This document shows, piece by piece, positions 20,962-30,434 of a stretch of 64,000 nt of DNA; within the stretch, counting starts at the first letter, position 1; every line of letters starts with the position of its first letter. The notes beneath the pieces were generated by a model. That model ran no database searches, was not told the origin of the DNA, and saw only the letters and a list, made by a program, of their open reading frames with translations. Position numbers and translations under genes: made by a program. Origin of the DNA: Hirschia baltica ATCC 49814 (GTDB lineage: Bacteria > Pseudomonadota > Alphaproteobacteria > Caulobacterales > Hyphomonadaceae); assembly GCF_000023785.1 (NCBI RefSeq), contig NC_012982.1, positions 434,001-498,000 on the forward strand, read 5' to 3'.

Positions 20962-21261
20962 CTATAACAAGGAAAAATATAAGTCTGACCAATGGGGATT
21001 GTTTTTGACAATCATGTTGATCTTATTTTGACGTCGATAGGATTTGAGAGATTTTTCTCGGCGTATAGCTTCGCGAATATCCTCGTGCAATTCATACCAG
21101 ACGAGATTTTTGCATCCATATCGCTTTGTATACCCATCAGCGACGCCCTGTTTATGTTGGTGAATGCGTTGGATTAAATGACTGGTAACGCCTGTATAAA
21201 GTGCGCCGTTTTTGCGATTTGCAACAATATAGACGGCTGTGATGCGATCCCAATGTGCCAC
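20962..21261 (-). CDS. GIY-YIG nuclease-like protein
   Basis: 99 residues. The motif region is VYIVANRKNGALYTGVT (residues 10-26), with the later Arg and Glu typical of the small UPF0213/YhbQ group (LIQRIHQHKQG, REAIRREKSLKSYRRQNK). Such stand-alone GIY-YIG proteins are small nicking nucleases of unclear cell role. The start is a GTG with a strong AGGGGGG ribosome site. It lies inside the repeat-rich island, and such genes are often strain-variable. Confidence 0.87.
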   Translation of the reverse strand: MAHWDRITAVYIVANRKNGALYTGVTSHLIQRIHQHKQGVADGYTKRYGCKNLVWYELHEDIREAIRREKSLKSYRRQNKINMIVKNNPHWSDLYFSLL

Positions 21262-21390
21262 GTGGTTACCCCCCTGATATCCCGTTTATATCATGTGAAA
21301 AAGCTTAGTTTGTATGCAATGGGATTCTTCTTGGAGTTGAATCTATCGTGTTTGACGGAGGGATTATTTAGCGCATATTGCGCTCTTATC

Positions 21391-21497
21391 ACCGTCATGC
21401 CCGATGAGCTAGCTCATCAGGGTATCCATCACGAAGCGGTTGCTTGGTGAGACATTGGGAGATGGATCCCCAGACGCTCCGCGTCGGGGATGACGGT
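21391..21497 (+). mobile_element. MITE-like element, copy A
   Basis: About 107 bp with imperfect terminal inverted repeats ACCGTCATGCCCGA / TCGGGGATGACGGT (13 of 14 paired). The interior contains GGTATCCATCACGAAGCGG and a GC-rich hairpin GACGCTCCGCGTC. No coding capacity. About 90% identical to copy B. A further ~14 bases to the left (ATTGCGCTCTTAT) are also shared. Confidence 0.7.
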
Positions 21498-21584
21498 TAG
21501 GGTTGGGACAAGTCTGTGAATTATTGGGTTTGAGTGCCTGCGTGTTTTTGTGCCAGAGGTTGAGAGCGACATTGCGCTCTTATA

Positions 21585-21690
21585 ACCGTCATGCCCGATG
21601 GCTTGCCATCAGGGTATCCATCACGAAGCGGTTGCTTGGTGAGACATGGGGAGATGGATCCCCAGACGCTATCGCGTCGGGGATGACGGT
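21585..21690 (+). mobile_element. MITE-like element, copy B
   Basis: About 106 bp, same terminal inverted repeats and interior as copy A, spaced 194 bp from it in the same orientation. TA is present at both edges, which would fit a TA target site, but the shared left flank argues that one copy arose by tandem duplication. The whole 21262-21694 gap consists of these elements and AT-rich spacer. Confidence 0.7.
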
Positions 21691-21694
21691 ATAA

Positions 21695-22528
21695 CTATTC
21701 ATAAATATGGAATGGTTCTTTGTCGCTACTCTCTAGCAGGGTGGTGTGATCCATTTTTAGCCAAATAACTCTAAATTTTGGGATGAGTGTTTTTAATTCT
21801 TCGTCTGATTTGTTACAACGAAGAAAATAGTAAAATGACCAAATATCCTCAGGCGTGAGTTGGTCTTTTAGCAATTCGGTATAAAAATTTTTCTCGATTG
21901 GAGAGGGGAGGGTATTGTCGGCCTGTATAGCAAGTTGAGCTGCTGAAGAGATAGCGCTGAAATAGTTGAATGAATTGTTGTTTGCGTAAGTTTCTTCGCG
22001 GGCTTCTTTGAGCTTTCCAACATGAGGCCATTGAACGCCTTTTTGGCCGTTGAAGCTTTTTTTGAATATGTCCACTGCATTATCGATTACCACTCGGCCA
22101 TTTTTTTGATTCTTTGTTACGTTGTTCAGCGCAGTATCCACTCTGTCTAAAAGTTTGAAAAATGTGTTTTCGATGTTCTCTTTTTCTAAAGCATTGGCAG
22201 TGCGTTGAAATTCTTTTCTCGCGTCTGATAATTCGCGTTGTTGAAGTATGATCGTGATAATCAGAGCCATAAATGAAATGAAGGTGAGTATCGGGTTTAG
22301 GACACCGCCAATGAAGTCTCCAAATGCTCCAATTTCACCAAGTTTTTCCGTTGTAACGAAGCTAGGAATCTCTCCAGTAAAAAGATAAAAACACCATCGC
22401 AGAATGTGCGGTATTAGTGCTAGGAAAACTACTAAGGCAAAGGCAATTCCAGCGACCCAAAACAATCTAACGAGAAAGAAATTTGTACTTTCCTCGTCTT
22501 TTGTTGCTTTTTTGAACCAGTTATCCAT
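21695..22528 (-). CDS. putAbiC-like membrane protein (possible abortive infection)
   Basis: 277 residues: two membrane segments (about 21-42 and 80-96) separated by the family-like motif FGDFIGGVLNPILTF, then a coiled coil (QQRELSDARKEFQRTANALE) and a NTFFKLLDRVDTAL segment, then a helical cytoplasmic domain. This order matches proteins annotated as putative phage abortive infection protein (putAbiC). The ATG at 22528 has a GGTTGGGGG ribosome site; a TTG nine bases earlier is less likely. It starts 17 bases after the uvrD stop on the same strand, so it may be cotranscribed. The MITE-like copies lie directly downstream. Codon use is more AT-rich than that of uvrD, hinting at transfer. Defence function is inferred from the family name only. 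Confidence 0.7.
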   Translation of the reverse strand: MDNWFKKATKDEESTNFFLVRLFWVAGIAFALVVFLALIPHILRWCFYLFTGEIPSFVTTEKLGEIGAFGDFIGGVLNPILTFISFMALIITIILQQRELSDARKEFQRTANALEKENIENTFFKLLDRVDTALNNVTKNQKNGRVVIDNAVDIFKKSFNGQKGVQWPHVGKLKEAREETYANNNSFNYFSAISSAAQLAIQADNTLPSPIEKNFYTELLKDQLTPEDIWSFYYFLRCNKSDEELKTLIPKFRVIWLKMDHTTLLESSDKEPFHIYE

Positions 22529-22545
22529 ATCCCCCAACCCCTTAC

Positions 22546-24927
22546 CTAAGCCGCCTCAACAAACTTTTCGACCACCTTTTTCACGCCGGCTTTTTCAAAG
22601 TCGACGGTGAGTTTGGTGCCGTCGATTTGTTTGATTTTCCCATAGCCAAATTTGATGTGGAAGACGCGTTGGCCCAGCTTCAGGCCAGAGGCTGCTTCGG
22701 GGTCCGATGTGGCGGTGAGGCGGCCTGATGGGTTGATATCCGGCGGGCGTTTTTTCTGGGGCCAATTGCCATATTGGGCTCTGCCATCGGTTGTGTTGCG
22801 GGCCGCTTGGGCGCGTTTCCAGCCGGGGCTTTCATAGGTGGAGCCACCAAAGCTTTCATCGCTATCAAATCGGCTTACCCCGCCAAATCCCGCGCTATTC
22901 AAGCCATCGGGCGCAGCCGAATATCCCGTTTCCGAGACGGCATCCACATGTTCAGGCGGCAATTCATCCACAAAACGAGACGGCATCACAGATTGCCAGC
23001 GGCCAAAAATCATGCGGTTGGCCACAAAGGATATATAGCAACGCTCCCGCGCGCGCGTAATGCCCACATAGGCAAGGCGGCGCTCTTCTTCCAGCGATTT
23101 TATCCCGCCTTCATCAATGGCCCGTTTGGATGGGAAAACCTCTTCCTCCCAACCCGGCAAAAACACTTGTGGCCATTCCAGCCCTTTGGCCCCGTGCAGC
23201 GTCAGAATTTGCACCTGATCATCGGATTCATTGCCCTGTGATGCATCCATCACCAGCTCAACATGCTCCATAAATGCATTCAGGCTTTCAAATTCACCCA
23301 TAGCCCGCACAAGCTCTTTGAGGTTTTCTAGGCGGGTTTGCGCTTGGGGTGTTTTGTCGGCCTTCAGCATGGCGGTATAGCCGCTCTCATCAAGGATGAT
23401 TTCCATAATGCGCGGATGCTCCATTTCCCGCGCCTGCGCCCGCCAGCGTTCTAAATCATTCAGGAAAGCCCGAATACCTGTTTGCGCCTTGCCGCGTATC
23501 TCATTGCCGCGCAGCATAATCTCGGCGGTCACGGTGAGGGGGCGTTCCATCTCCCGCGCCACAACTTGGATTTTCTGGATTGAGGTTGCGCCAACGCCGC
23601 GTTTGGGCTGGTTGACCACGCGCTCAAATGCCAAATCATCATTTTCAGATCGGATCAGCCGCAGATACGCCATCGCATCGCGAATTTCAGCCCGCTCGAA
23701 AAAGCGCGGCCCACCAATCACCTTGTAAGGAATGCCCAGCATGATGAAGCGTTCCTCAAACAGACGCATCTGCCATGAGGCCCGCACCATAACCGCGCAT
23801 TCCGCATATTTGCGGCCAGATGAGCGCCAGCTTTCAATATCTTCCCCAATCAAGCGCGCCTCAGCTTCGCCATCCCAAAGCCCGCGCACTTTCACCGCGT
23901 CGCCATCTTCGTCTTCTGTGTGCAATGTTTTGCCAAGCCGGTCTTGGTTGGCCGTAATCAAATGCGAGGCACAGGCGAGGATTTTTGCGGTCGATCTATA
24001 ATTGCGCTCAAGCCGGATCACTTTCGCGCCGGGGAAATCTTTCTCAAATCGTAATATGTTGTCCACTTCCGCGCCGCGCCAACCGTAAATCGACTGATCA
24101 TCATCACCAACACAACAGATATTACCCGTTCCTTGCGCAAGAAGTCGTAACCAAAGGTACTGCGCCACGTTAGTATCTTGATACTCATCGACCAGAATAT
24201 ACTTAAAACGCTTGTGATAATCGGCCAGAATATCGGGGCTTTTTTGGAAAATCGCGATACAATGCATCAGCAAATCGCCAAAATCACATGCATTCAAAAC
24301 CCGCAAACGGTGTTGATATGTCTTGTAAATTTCTATGCCGCGCCCATTGGCAAATTCATGCCCTTCACCAGCAGGCACTTTATCCGGCGTCACAGCGCGG
24401 TTTTTCCAGCCATCAATCAGCCCCGCCATAAAGCGCGGAGTCCAGCGCTTCGTGTCGATGTTTTCGGCTTCAATGATTTGTTTTAAAAGGCGTAATTGGT
24501 CATCCGTGTCGATAATGGTGAAATTGCTTTCCAGCCCCACAATCTCTGCATGACGGCGCAAAATCTTCGACGAAACAGAGTGAAATGTCCCCAGCCAACT
24601 CAAAGATTGGGCTTCATCACCAATCAATTTTTCAGCCCGTTCGCGCATTTCTCGCGCGGCTTTGTTGGTAAAAGTCACGGTCAGTGTTTGGCTGGCCCAA
24701 GCTTTGCGTTGGTTCAGAATATGCGCCAAACGTGTTGTTAATACACGGGTTTTTCCTGTTCCTGCACCCGCCAATACCAATAAAGCACCGTCGGTTGTCT
24801 CCACAGCATCGCGTTGTTCGGCATTTAGCCCGTCCAGATAATCGGCATCTCGCGCAGGCGCACTCGGCGGTCTCGCCATTGCGCGCTGGGAAATGGGTAG
24901 ATTATCAAAATCGTCTGAATGGCTCAT
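22546..24927 (-). CDS. uvrD: DNA helicase UvrD/PcrA
   Basis: Superfamily 1A 3'-5' helicase for nucleotide excision and mismatch repair. Motifs in order: Q motif LNAEQRDAV, Walker A LAGAGTGKTR, Walker B VDEYQDTN, motif III GDDDQSIYGWRGA, motif IV IRLERNYRS, motif V TLHGAKGLEW, motif VI VGITRARERC. The C-terminus carries a Tudor-like fold (LKLGQRVFHIKFGYGKI ... VDFEKAGVKKV) that binds RNA polymerase in related proteins. The 793-aa length is normal. Confidence 0.96.
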   Translation of the reverse strand: MSHSDDFDNLPISQRAMARPPSAPARDADYLDGLNAEQRDAVETTDGALLVLAGAGTGKTRVLTTRLAHILNQRKAWASQTLTVTFTNKAAREMRERAEKLIGDEAQSLSWLGTFHSVSSKILRRHAEIVGLESNFTIIDTDDQLRLLKQIIEAENIDTKRWTPRFMAGLIDGWKNRAVTPDKVPAGEGHEFANGRGIEIYKTYQHRLRVLNACDFGDLLMHCIAIFQKSPDILADYHKRFKYILVDEYQDTNVAQYLWLRLLAQGTGNICCVGDDDQSIYGWRGAEVDNILRFEKDFPGAKVIRLERNYRSTAKILACASHLITANQDRLGKTLHTEDEDGDAVKVRGLWDGEAEARLIGEDIESWRSSGRKYAECAVMVRASWQMRLFEERFIMLGIPYKVIGGPRFFERAEIRDAMAYLRLIRSENDDLAFERVVNQPKRGVGATSIQKIQVVAREMERPLTVTAEIMLRGNEIRGKAQTGIRAFLNDLERWRAQAREMEHPRIMEIILDESGYTAMLKADKTPQAQTRLENLKELVRAMGEFESLNAFMEHVELVMDASQGNESDDQVQILTLHGAKGLEWPQVFLPGWEEEVFPSKRAIDEGGIKSLEEERRLAYVGITRARERCYISFVANRMIFGRWQSVMPSRFVDELPPEHVDAVSETGYSAAPDGLNSAGFGGVSRFDSDESFGGSTYESPGWKRAQAARNTTDGRAQYGNWPQKKRPPDINPSGRLTATSDPEAASGLKLGQRVFHIKFGYGKIKQIDGTKLTVDFEKAGVKKVVEKFVEAA

Positions 24928-25061
24928 TATCGGCTCTTCACGTCTGGGAAAACTAATATGCGGTCAACCGTTTAGCGCGCATCTCTGTGGCCCAACGATT
25001 CGCATTTTGTTCTATAGTAAACAAGTGGCAGGAATGAGGAAAGGGGGAGTCGGCTTAAAGC

Positions 25062-25790
25062 TTATTTATCCCCCAATAAGAGATTGGGAACATCCACCAG
25101 GTTATCCAACGTCACAGCGCGTGAGATATCGCTGATATCCTTGTCTGAATGCTCCATTTCCCACACGGTATGATAGGGGATGTGAACGCCCCAGGCGCCC
25201 AATTCCAGCACAGGCAGAATATCAGATGGCAAAGAGTTACCCACCATCAAGAAATTCTCAGGCGCAATTTTATAGCGGGATAAAAGCGCACCATATGTCT
25301 GCACATCTTTATTGCTGACAACTTCCAATCCATCGAAAAAATGGGTCAATCCAGAGCGTGCAAACTTGGCTTCTTGGTGGAAGAGATCACCTTTAGTAAT
25401 GACGATGATTTTATAACTTGGGCGCAGCAATTCTAATGCTTCAATCACATTATCGAGAATGTCGATTGAGCCCGACATCATCTCCTTGCCAAGATCAATG
25501 ATTTGCTGAATACCCTCGGCTTTGATCTGGCCATTGGTGATTTCAATTGCAGTTTCAATGAGAGAAAGCGTGTAGCCCTTTACACCAAAACCAAATATTT
25601 TCAGGTTCTTACGTTCTGTTTTTAGAAGAATGTCCCCCATGTTTTCCAAGTCGCAATAAGCGCTCAAAATGGTGCGGTATTTTTCTTCGGTAAGATTGTA
25701 ATTGCCGATATCATGCCAGAGCGTGTCATCTCCATCTATACCGATCAGATCAAAGCTTGCGTCTGCAATATTGAGGGGTGCATCTGGCAT
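25062..25790 (-). CDS. HAD-family hydrolase
   Basis: Haloacid-dehalogenase-type phosphatase of 242 residues. Motif I is IDGDDTLW (nucleophile Asp and +2 Asp), motif II IVITKGD (Thr), motif III Lys in VSNKDVQTY, motif IV VGNSLPSD. The cap is a small helical C1 insertion after motif I. The substrate cannot be read from sequence. It sits between uvrD and the CLC channel gene on the same strand. Confidence 0.9.
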   Translation of the reverse strand: MPDAPLNIADASFDLIGIDGDDTLWHDIGNYNLTEEKYRTILSAYCDLENMGDILLKTERKNLKIFGFGVKGYTLSLIETAIEITNGQIKAEGIQQIIDLGKEMMSGSIDILDNVIEALELLRPSYKIIVITKGDLFHQEAKFARSGLTHFFDGLEVVSNKDVQTYGALLSRYKIAPENFLMVGNSLPSDILPVLELGAWGVHIPYHTVWEMEHSDKDISDISRAVTLDNLVDVPNLLLGDK

Positions 25791-25814
25791 ATTGGCTCCG
25801 TTTCAAAACTCAGA

Positions 25815-27191
25815 TCAATAACTCTGGCGCATCCGCATTTTAACCTGACGCTCAAAGATACCGCCGCCGCGAGATTGCACCAGTACAGTGGCCAAAGACA
25901 CAGATATCAGACAGGCGGCAGCGGTTTCATAGGATGAGGTGAGTTCAAATACGATCAAAGTGGTTGAAACAGGTGCCCCCAAAACCGCGCCCGACACTGC
26001 GCCCATACCCACAATTGTGAAAAAGGCCATACCCGTTTCAGTGTCACCTGTGATCCAGCCATAAAAAGCCCCAAAGGCTCCGCCTAGCATTGCGCCCACA
26101 TAAATCGATGGTGAGAAAACACCGCTACCAAATCTGGCACCCAGACAAATTGCCGTCGCGGCCATTTTGGCAAACACCAGAACCAGCATAAATAGTGCAC
26201 CATAACTTCCGGCGAGCGCGGCGGCTGTACTTTCATACCCAACCCCCAAAATTTGTGGGAAGGCAGTCGCAAATAAACCGATAGCAAGTCCACCCAAAGG
26301 CGGCAGTAACCACACAGGAAGTCGTAAGTGTTTGGCAAATTGTTCGCCAGTTTCTGGTGCTTTTGACCACAGCCAGATCATAATTAGGGCAAGACCAGCG
26401 GCAAGTAACCCCATGAAAGGCGTCCCTAAAAAGAGAGCCGCATCTGGGTTTTCTATGATGTTTGCAACGAAAATTGGCTCGTTTCCAAAGCTGTCTCTGG
26501 CTAGCAATGCAGCAACAACAGATGCCACAGAAACAGGCCCGATATCCACAGTTCTATAGCGTTGTAAAATGACTTCTCGCGCAAACAAAACACCCGCTAA
26601 AGGCGCATGAAAAGAAGCCGAAACCGCAGCTGCTGCCCCACACCCAATCAGTGTGCGAACATTGCGCATATCTAGGTTTAACCAAACGGTTCCAGCGCGT
26701 GCAAGCATGGCTCCCATATGCACGGCAGGGCCTTCTCGACCTGCTGATGCACCCGACCCCAGCGCAATGGCAGAGATCGCAACCGAAAGCAGACCTTCTT
26801 TAAAATTTAAGCCAGTTTTTTCGATACGTTTGGGAAAACGGCGGGCTTTGATGACATCTGCAATACCATAGGCTCGCGGGTCATCTCCCCATCCAAGCTT
26901 GCTACCAATCCACAATAAAATCCCAACTAAACAACCACCTGTCACCGGCGCAGCAATAATTTGCCATAGGGGAAGACTAGCAGCAGCTGTCGCTAGATTT
27001 TCATGTTTTGCACTGAAGAAAAAGAATTCTCCTGCCATGATCACTCGGCGCAAACCGATCACCGCAAGCCCTACCACAATGCCGATAACGGCGGCGACAA
27101 CCCACATTTCAAGCGCGATCGGCCACAGCTTTGATGCCGTCGATGTTTGTTTGTTTAGGAGTTTTCGGGCGGGTGAGAATAAACGTTTCAT
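25815..27191 (-). CDS. CLC-type chloride channel/antiporter
   Basis: Multi-pass membrane protein (about 458 aa). Selectivity-filter motifs are present: GSGASAGREGP, where Glu of GREGP is the gating glutamate, and GSGVFSPSIYVG (GxFxP). The first filter motif is altered (DDPRAYGIADV in place of GSGIP), as in the ClcB-like/voltage-gated-type bacterial CLC proteins. No CBS domains. I take the ATG at 27191 (AAGAAG just upstream); an in-frame GTG six codons earlier is possible. Confidence 0.92.
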   Translation of the reverse strand: MKRLFSPARKLLNKQTSTASKLWPIALEMWVVAAVIGIVVGLAVIGLRRVIMAGEFFFFSAKHENLATAAASLPLWQIIAAPVTGGCLVGILLWIGSKLGWGDDPRAYGIADVIKARRFPKRIEKTGLNFKEGLLSVAISAIALGSGASAGREGPAVHMGAMLARAGTVWLNLDMRNVRTLIGCGAAAAVSASFHAPLAGVLFAREVILQRYRTVDIGPVSVASVVAALLARDSFGNEPIFVANIIENPDAALFLGTPFMGLLAAGLALIMIWLWSKAPETGEQFAKHLRLPVWLLPPLGGLAIGLFATAFPQILGVGYESTAAALAGSYGALFMLVLVFAKMAATAICLGARFGSGVFSPSIYVGAMLGGAFGAFYGWITGDTETGMAFFTIVGMGAVSGAVLGAPVSTTLIVFELTSSYETAAACLISVSLATVLVQSRGGGIFERQVKMRMRQSY

Positions 27192-27332
27192 GCTTCTTGT
27201 TAGACACACCCAAATGGCGTCGCGTCAACCGCTTGTAGAGAGTGAGATCGGGAAATTTAGTTATAGAGCATTATATTTGGCGATTAATATGTAATACTGA
27301 TCGGGTCGTGGTTAAAATGTGGGATAGAAATT

Positions 27333-27887
27333 ATGGCATTACAAGATCAATACTTAGAAACAATGATACAGAATATGCCTGATAAAACAGGTAAGTCATT
27401 GGAAGAATGGTTTTCCGTTTTAGCTCAATCAAATCTATCCAAACATGGCGAGTTGATGAAAATTCTGAAGGCAGACCATGGGGTGACTCATGGTTTTGCA
27501 AACACGATTGTGCATCTATTCCGTCAAAAATCCGAACCACAAGAAGAAGACCCAATTTCCGCCCAATATGGAGGTGCTAAAGCGGCACTTTTTCCAATTT
27601 ACGAGACTATCATTTCAATAGTTCAAAAATATGGAGATGATGTCGAAATTGCACCAAAGAAGGCGTATGTGAGTTTGCGTCGATCCAAACAGTTTGCATT
27701 GGTCCAGCCAAGTACAAAATCACGTGTTGATCTAGGGATATCTTTAAAGGGACAAGCTGGGGAAGGTAAATTGGAAGCTGCTAAAAACCCTGCTGGCATG
27801 GTGAGCCATAATATCAAATTGATGTCTGTAGACGACATTGATGAGGAAGTAGAAAAATGGCTTCAGCTCGCTTATGACAATGCCTAA
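27333..27887 (+). CDS. DUF4287/DUF5655 protein
   Basis: 184 residues, soluble. Residues 7-65 match DUF4287 (MPDKTGKSLEEWFSVLAQ ... KHGELMKILKADHGVTHGFA); residues 85-184 match DUF5655 (APKKAYVSLRRSKQFALVQP ... LGISLKG). The function is unknown; such proteins are small, widespread and often lie alone. The stop codon is inside the 3' arm of its own terminator hairpin. Confidence 0.9.
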   Translation: MALQDQYLETMIQNMPDKTGKSLEEWFSVLAQSNLSKHGELMKILKADHGVTHGFANTIVHLFRQKSEPQEEDPISAQYGGAKAALFPIYETIISIVQKYGDDVEIAPKKAYVSLRRSKQFALVQPSTKSRVDLGISLKGQAGEGKLEAAKNPAGMVSHNIKLMSVDDIDEEVEKWLQLAYDNA

Positions 27888-27906
27888 GCGAGCTGAAGAT
27901 TTTTTG
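27861..27906 (+). terminator. Terminator overlapping the end of the DUF4287 gene
   Basis: Perfect 14-bp stem (27861-27874 with 27885-27898), 10-base loop, then ATTTTTTGT. The 3' arm contains the stop codon. It may also act on the convergent oxidoreductase gene. Confidence 0.9.
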
Positions 27907-27908
27907 TG

Positions 27909-29024
27909 CTAAGCCAATGTTTTTAGAGAGTCTTTATCGAAAGGTTTGAAGTCTTCCAAACGCCCTTCTTTGACCTTCGTTGCCCATTCAGGGTCGGTAA
28001 GTAGAGCGCGGCCAACTGCAACCATGTCAAACTCTTCGCGCTCTAACCGTTCGATCAGATTTTCTATGTTGCTTTCACCCGTTGCTTCTTGTCCGCCAAA
28101 CGTTGAAAGAAAATCATTATCTAGGCAAACAGAGCCAACTGTGATGGAAGGTATCCCTGTCAGTTTCTTACACCAGCCTGCTAAATTGAGGCCTTTTTCT
28201 CCATCAATATCAGCAAATTCTGGTTCCCAGAAGCGACGTTGACTTGCGTGAAGAACATCAACACCTGCATCCACCAAAGCACCAAGGAATGGCTCTAACT
28301 CCGTCGGGTTGTGAGCGAGTTTGTCTTTATAGGCATAAGGCTTAAATTGTGACCAGCGGAAGATGATTGGTGTGTCATCGCCCACAGCTGCGCGCACTTG
28401 CTGGATAACTTCTTTAGCAAATTGCGTGCGGCCAACAAGGTCTCCGCCATATTTATCAGTACGTTTATTCGTCTTATCCCAGAAGAAATCATCAATTAAA
28501 TAGCCATGTGCACCGTGAATTTCGACAGTGTCAAAACCAAGTTTCATGGCATCACGGGCCGCATCTGCATAGGCGGCAACCATATCGGCTATGTCTTCTT
28601 CTGTTGGTGTGTAATTTAGATCTTTACCATCGAAAGTGACACCTGATGGACTGTCGGTGTTTGCGTCTGGAAAGTGTCCGCTACCTTCAGCGCGAGCTGC
28701 ACCCTGATGCCAGATTTGCGGTGCGATTTTTCCGCCAGCAGCGTGCACATCCTCAACTACTGTTTTCCAGCCCGCCAGAGGTTTATCTCCCCAGAAAAGC
28801 GGGTAGTTCTCGTTTTCGCCTGCGGATTCACGGCGGATAAGCGTGCCTTCTGTGACGATTAATCCAACATCTGCCGCAGCACGACGGGCATAATAATCAG
28901 CCACATTTTGACCTGGAATACCCTTGGGACTGAATGCCCGAGTCATTGGTGCCATTACGATCCGGTTGGGAAGGTCCAGCCCTTTAATTTTGATCGGACG
29001 AAATAGCGAAGAAGTATCAGTCAT
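27909..29024 (-). CDS. Old yellow enzyme-type NADH:flavin oxidoreductase
   Basis: FMN-dependent ene-reductase family, TIM barrel, 371 residues. Typical sequences: LFRPIKIKGLDLPNRIVMAP (N-terminus), the Gln in PQIWHQG, EIHGAHGYLIDDFFWD (His pair binding the substrate carbonyl; N replaced by H as in many bacterial members), NKRTDKYGG, and AVGRALLTDPEWA near the C-terminus (phosphate binding). The physiological substrate is unknown. The start is the ATG preceded by AAGGA; a longer frame to 29042 has no support. Confidence 0.93.
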   Translation of the reverse strand: MTDTSSLFRPIKIKGLDLPNRIVMAPMTRAFSPKGIPGQNVADYYARRAAADVGLIVTEGTLIRRESAGENENYPLFWGDKPLAGWKTVVEDVHAAGGKIAPQIWHQGAARAEGSGHFPDANTDSPSGVTFDGKDLNYTPTEEDIADMVAAYADAARDAMKLGFDTVEIHGAHGYLIDDFFWDKTNKRTDKYGGDLVGRTQFAKEVIQQVRAAVGDDTPIIFRWSQFKPYAYKDKLAHNPTELEPFLGALVDAGVDVLHASQRRFWEPEFADIDGEKGLNLAGWCKKLTGIPSITVGSVCLDNDFLSTFGGQEATGESNIENLIERLEREEFDMVAVGRALLTDPEWATKVKEGRLEDFKPFDKDSLKTLA

Positions 29025-29217
29025 ACAAAAATTTCCTTGCAATGTTTGTTCTTAGCTGGGGCTGTAGAGAAAGCGTTCAAGTTTCATTCAGTGAATAGAC
29101 TTTATTATTCACATTTATAGCGTGGCATAATCTCGACCCAATTTGATTCCATGCTTAGATTGTTGCCGCTAGGGAATTGCAATAAGGTGATAGAAACATA
29201 TTTTTAAGGTGTTGGTT

Positions 29218-30411
29218 ATGCAGAGATTTTCGATGAAATATGTTGGCGTGATTCTCTCCACCGCATTCCTGGGCAATTGTGCCTCACCCGGCCTTGAATA
29301 TGTTGTTTCAGAACCCGCATACAATACAGAAGCTGCCAAATTACGTGATGTCGCGATTATGGGTTTTTCTGGCCCTCATGGTCACGCTTTCACGACCAGT
29401 CTGGACGGCTTGCTGAGAAATACAAGTTTTGAAGGTTATCCTTGGTTTTCGGTCTCTCCTTATAGCAGCTACGATAATGGATGGGGTGGCACAGTTGGGC
29501 AGGCCGTGCGCATGGGTGAAGATCTTGGTGTTACAGGTGTCTGGTTTGGAGATGTCGACGCATATAGTTCATTCTCGCCGCCATACTATGAGCAAAGATC
29601 AAAATGTGTGGAATGGGATGGCCCCTTCGATTGCGAAGCGCGTGTGACCTATGAAGTTGAGTGTTTTGATATCCGTGCTGAAATTCATGTTCATGCGCTT
29701 TTAGCGAATGTAGAAAACGGAAATATTGTCTCTGATGAGCGTTTGAGTGATCAGGATAGTGATCGCGTTTGCCGCGAAACATATTATTATGACAAGCTGG
29801 GAAACAAGTCTGGGAACCGGAGAGACGGCGCGCCTATAGATCGTCGCCATATGGGACCGCGTCATTCTGGATTAGGTGCATTTGGCTTTGATTATTGGGA
29901 GCATGAAGATAGAGGCCGCCGTATGGAACGCCGTCTTGTTGCGCAGCAAGCATCGCGTTTGCGGCGGGTGATTGCACCGTTTGAACGCACAGCTAAAGCT
30001 CACTTAATGGATACGCCGACACTACCATACACGGAACTCGTCAACGGGTTTGAGAGCGCTTTGTCTGCGGCCAAAGCTGGAAATAACATGGCCTCATGTC
30101 GCCAATTTGAAGATATGGCGAGCCAATTTCCAGATGAGCCAGCTTTGAATTTTAATCTTGGTGCTTGTGCGGAAATGTTTGGAGAACTCGCAGAAGCAAG
30201 CGAGCTTTATCAACGCGCTGAAGATTTGGCTGGACCAATGCCAAGCGAAGATTTTTTAAAATTATCACAAGGTGCATTTCAACGGTTGAATGAATTGCGC
30301 AATAGTCAGGCCTATCTCACACAGCAGTTGATCGAAAGCGGTGAGATTGCACCTGTAGAATCAGAACAGGGTGGCATGGAAAGGCTAGAAGATGGCCTGC
30401 CAGCGGGTTGA
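29218..30411 (+). CDS. Putative lipoprotein with TPR-like C-terminus
   Basis: 397 residues. The signal peptide is followed by a lipobox-like FLGNC with Cys21; the Asn at -1 is unusual, so lipidation is likely but not certain. The middle part is rich in Tyr, Asp and Arg and has several Cys (RSKCVEWDGPFDCEARVTY, YEVECF, DRVCRETYYY). The C-terminal ~100 residues form TPR-like helices (ALNFNLGACAEMFGELAEAS). I do not recognise the central domain. The ATG at 29218 has AAGG at good spacing. Confidence 0.75.
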   Translation: MQRFSMKYVGVILSTAFLGNCASPGLEYVVSEPAYNTEAAKLRDVAIMGFSGPHGHAFTTSLDGLLRNTSFEGYPWFSVSPYSSYDNGWGGTVGQAVRMGEDLGVTGVWFGDVDAYSSFSPPYYEQRSKCVEWDGPFDCEARVTYEVECFDIRAEIHVHALLANVENGNIVSDERLSDQDSDRVCRETYYYDKLGNKSGNRRDGAPIDRRHMGPRHSGLGAFGFDYWEHEDRGRRMERRLVAQQASRLRRVIAPFERTAKAHLMDTPTLPYTELVNGFESALSAAKAGNNMASCRQFEDMASQFPDEPALNFNLGACAEMFGELAEASELYQRAEDLAGPMPSEDFLKLSQGAFQRLNELRNSQAYLTQQLIESGEIAPVESEQGGMERLEDGLPAG

Positions 30412-30434
30412 GTATAAACCCTTAGATTGTCTTG

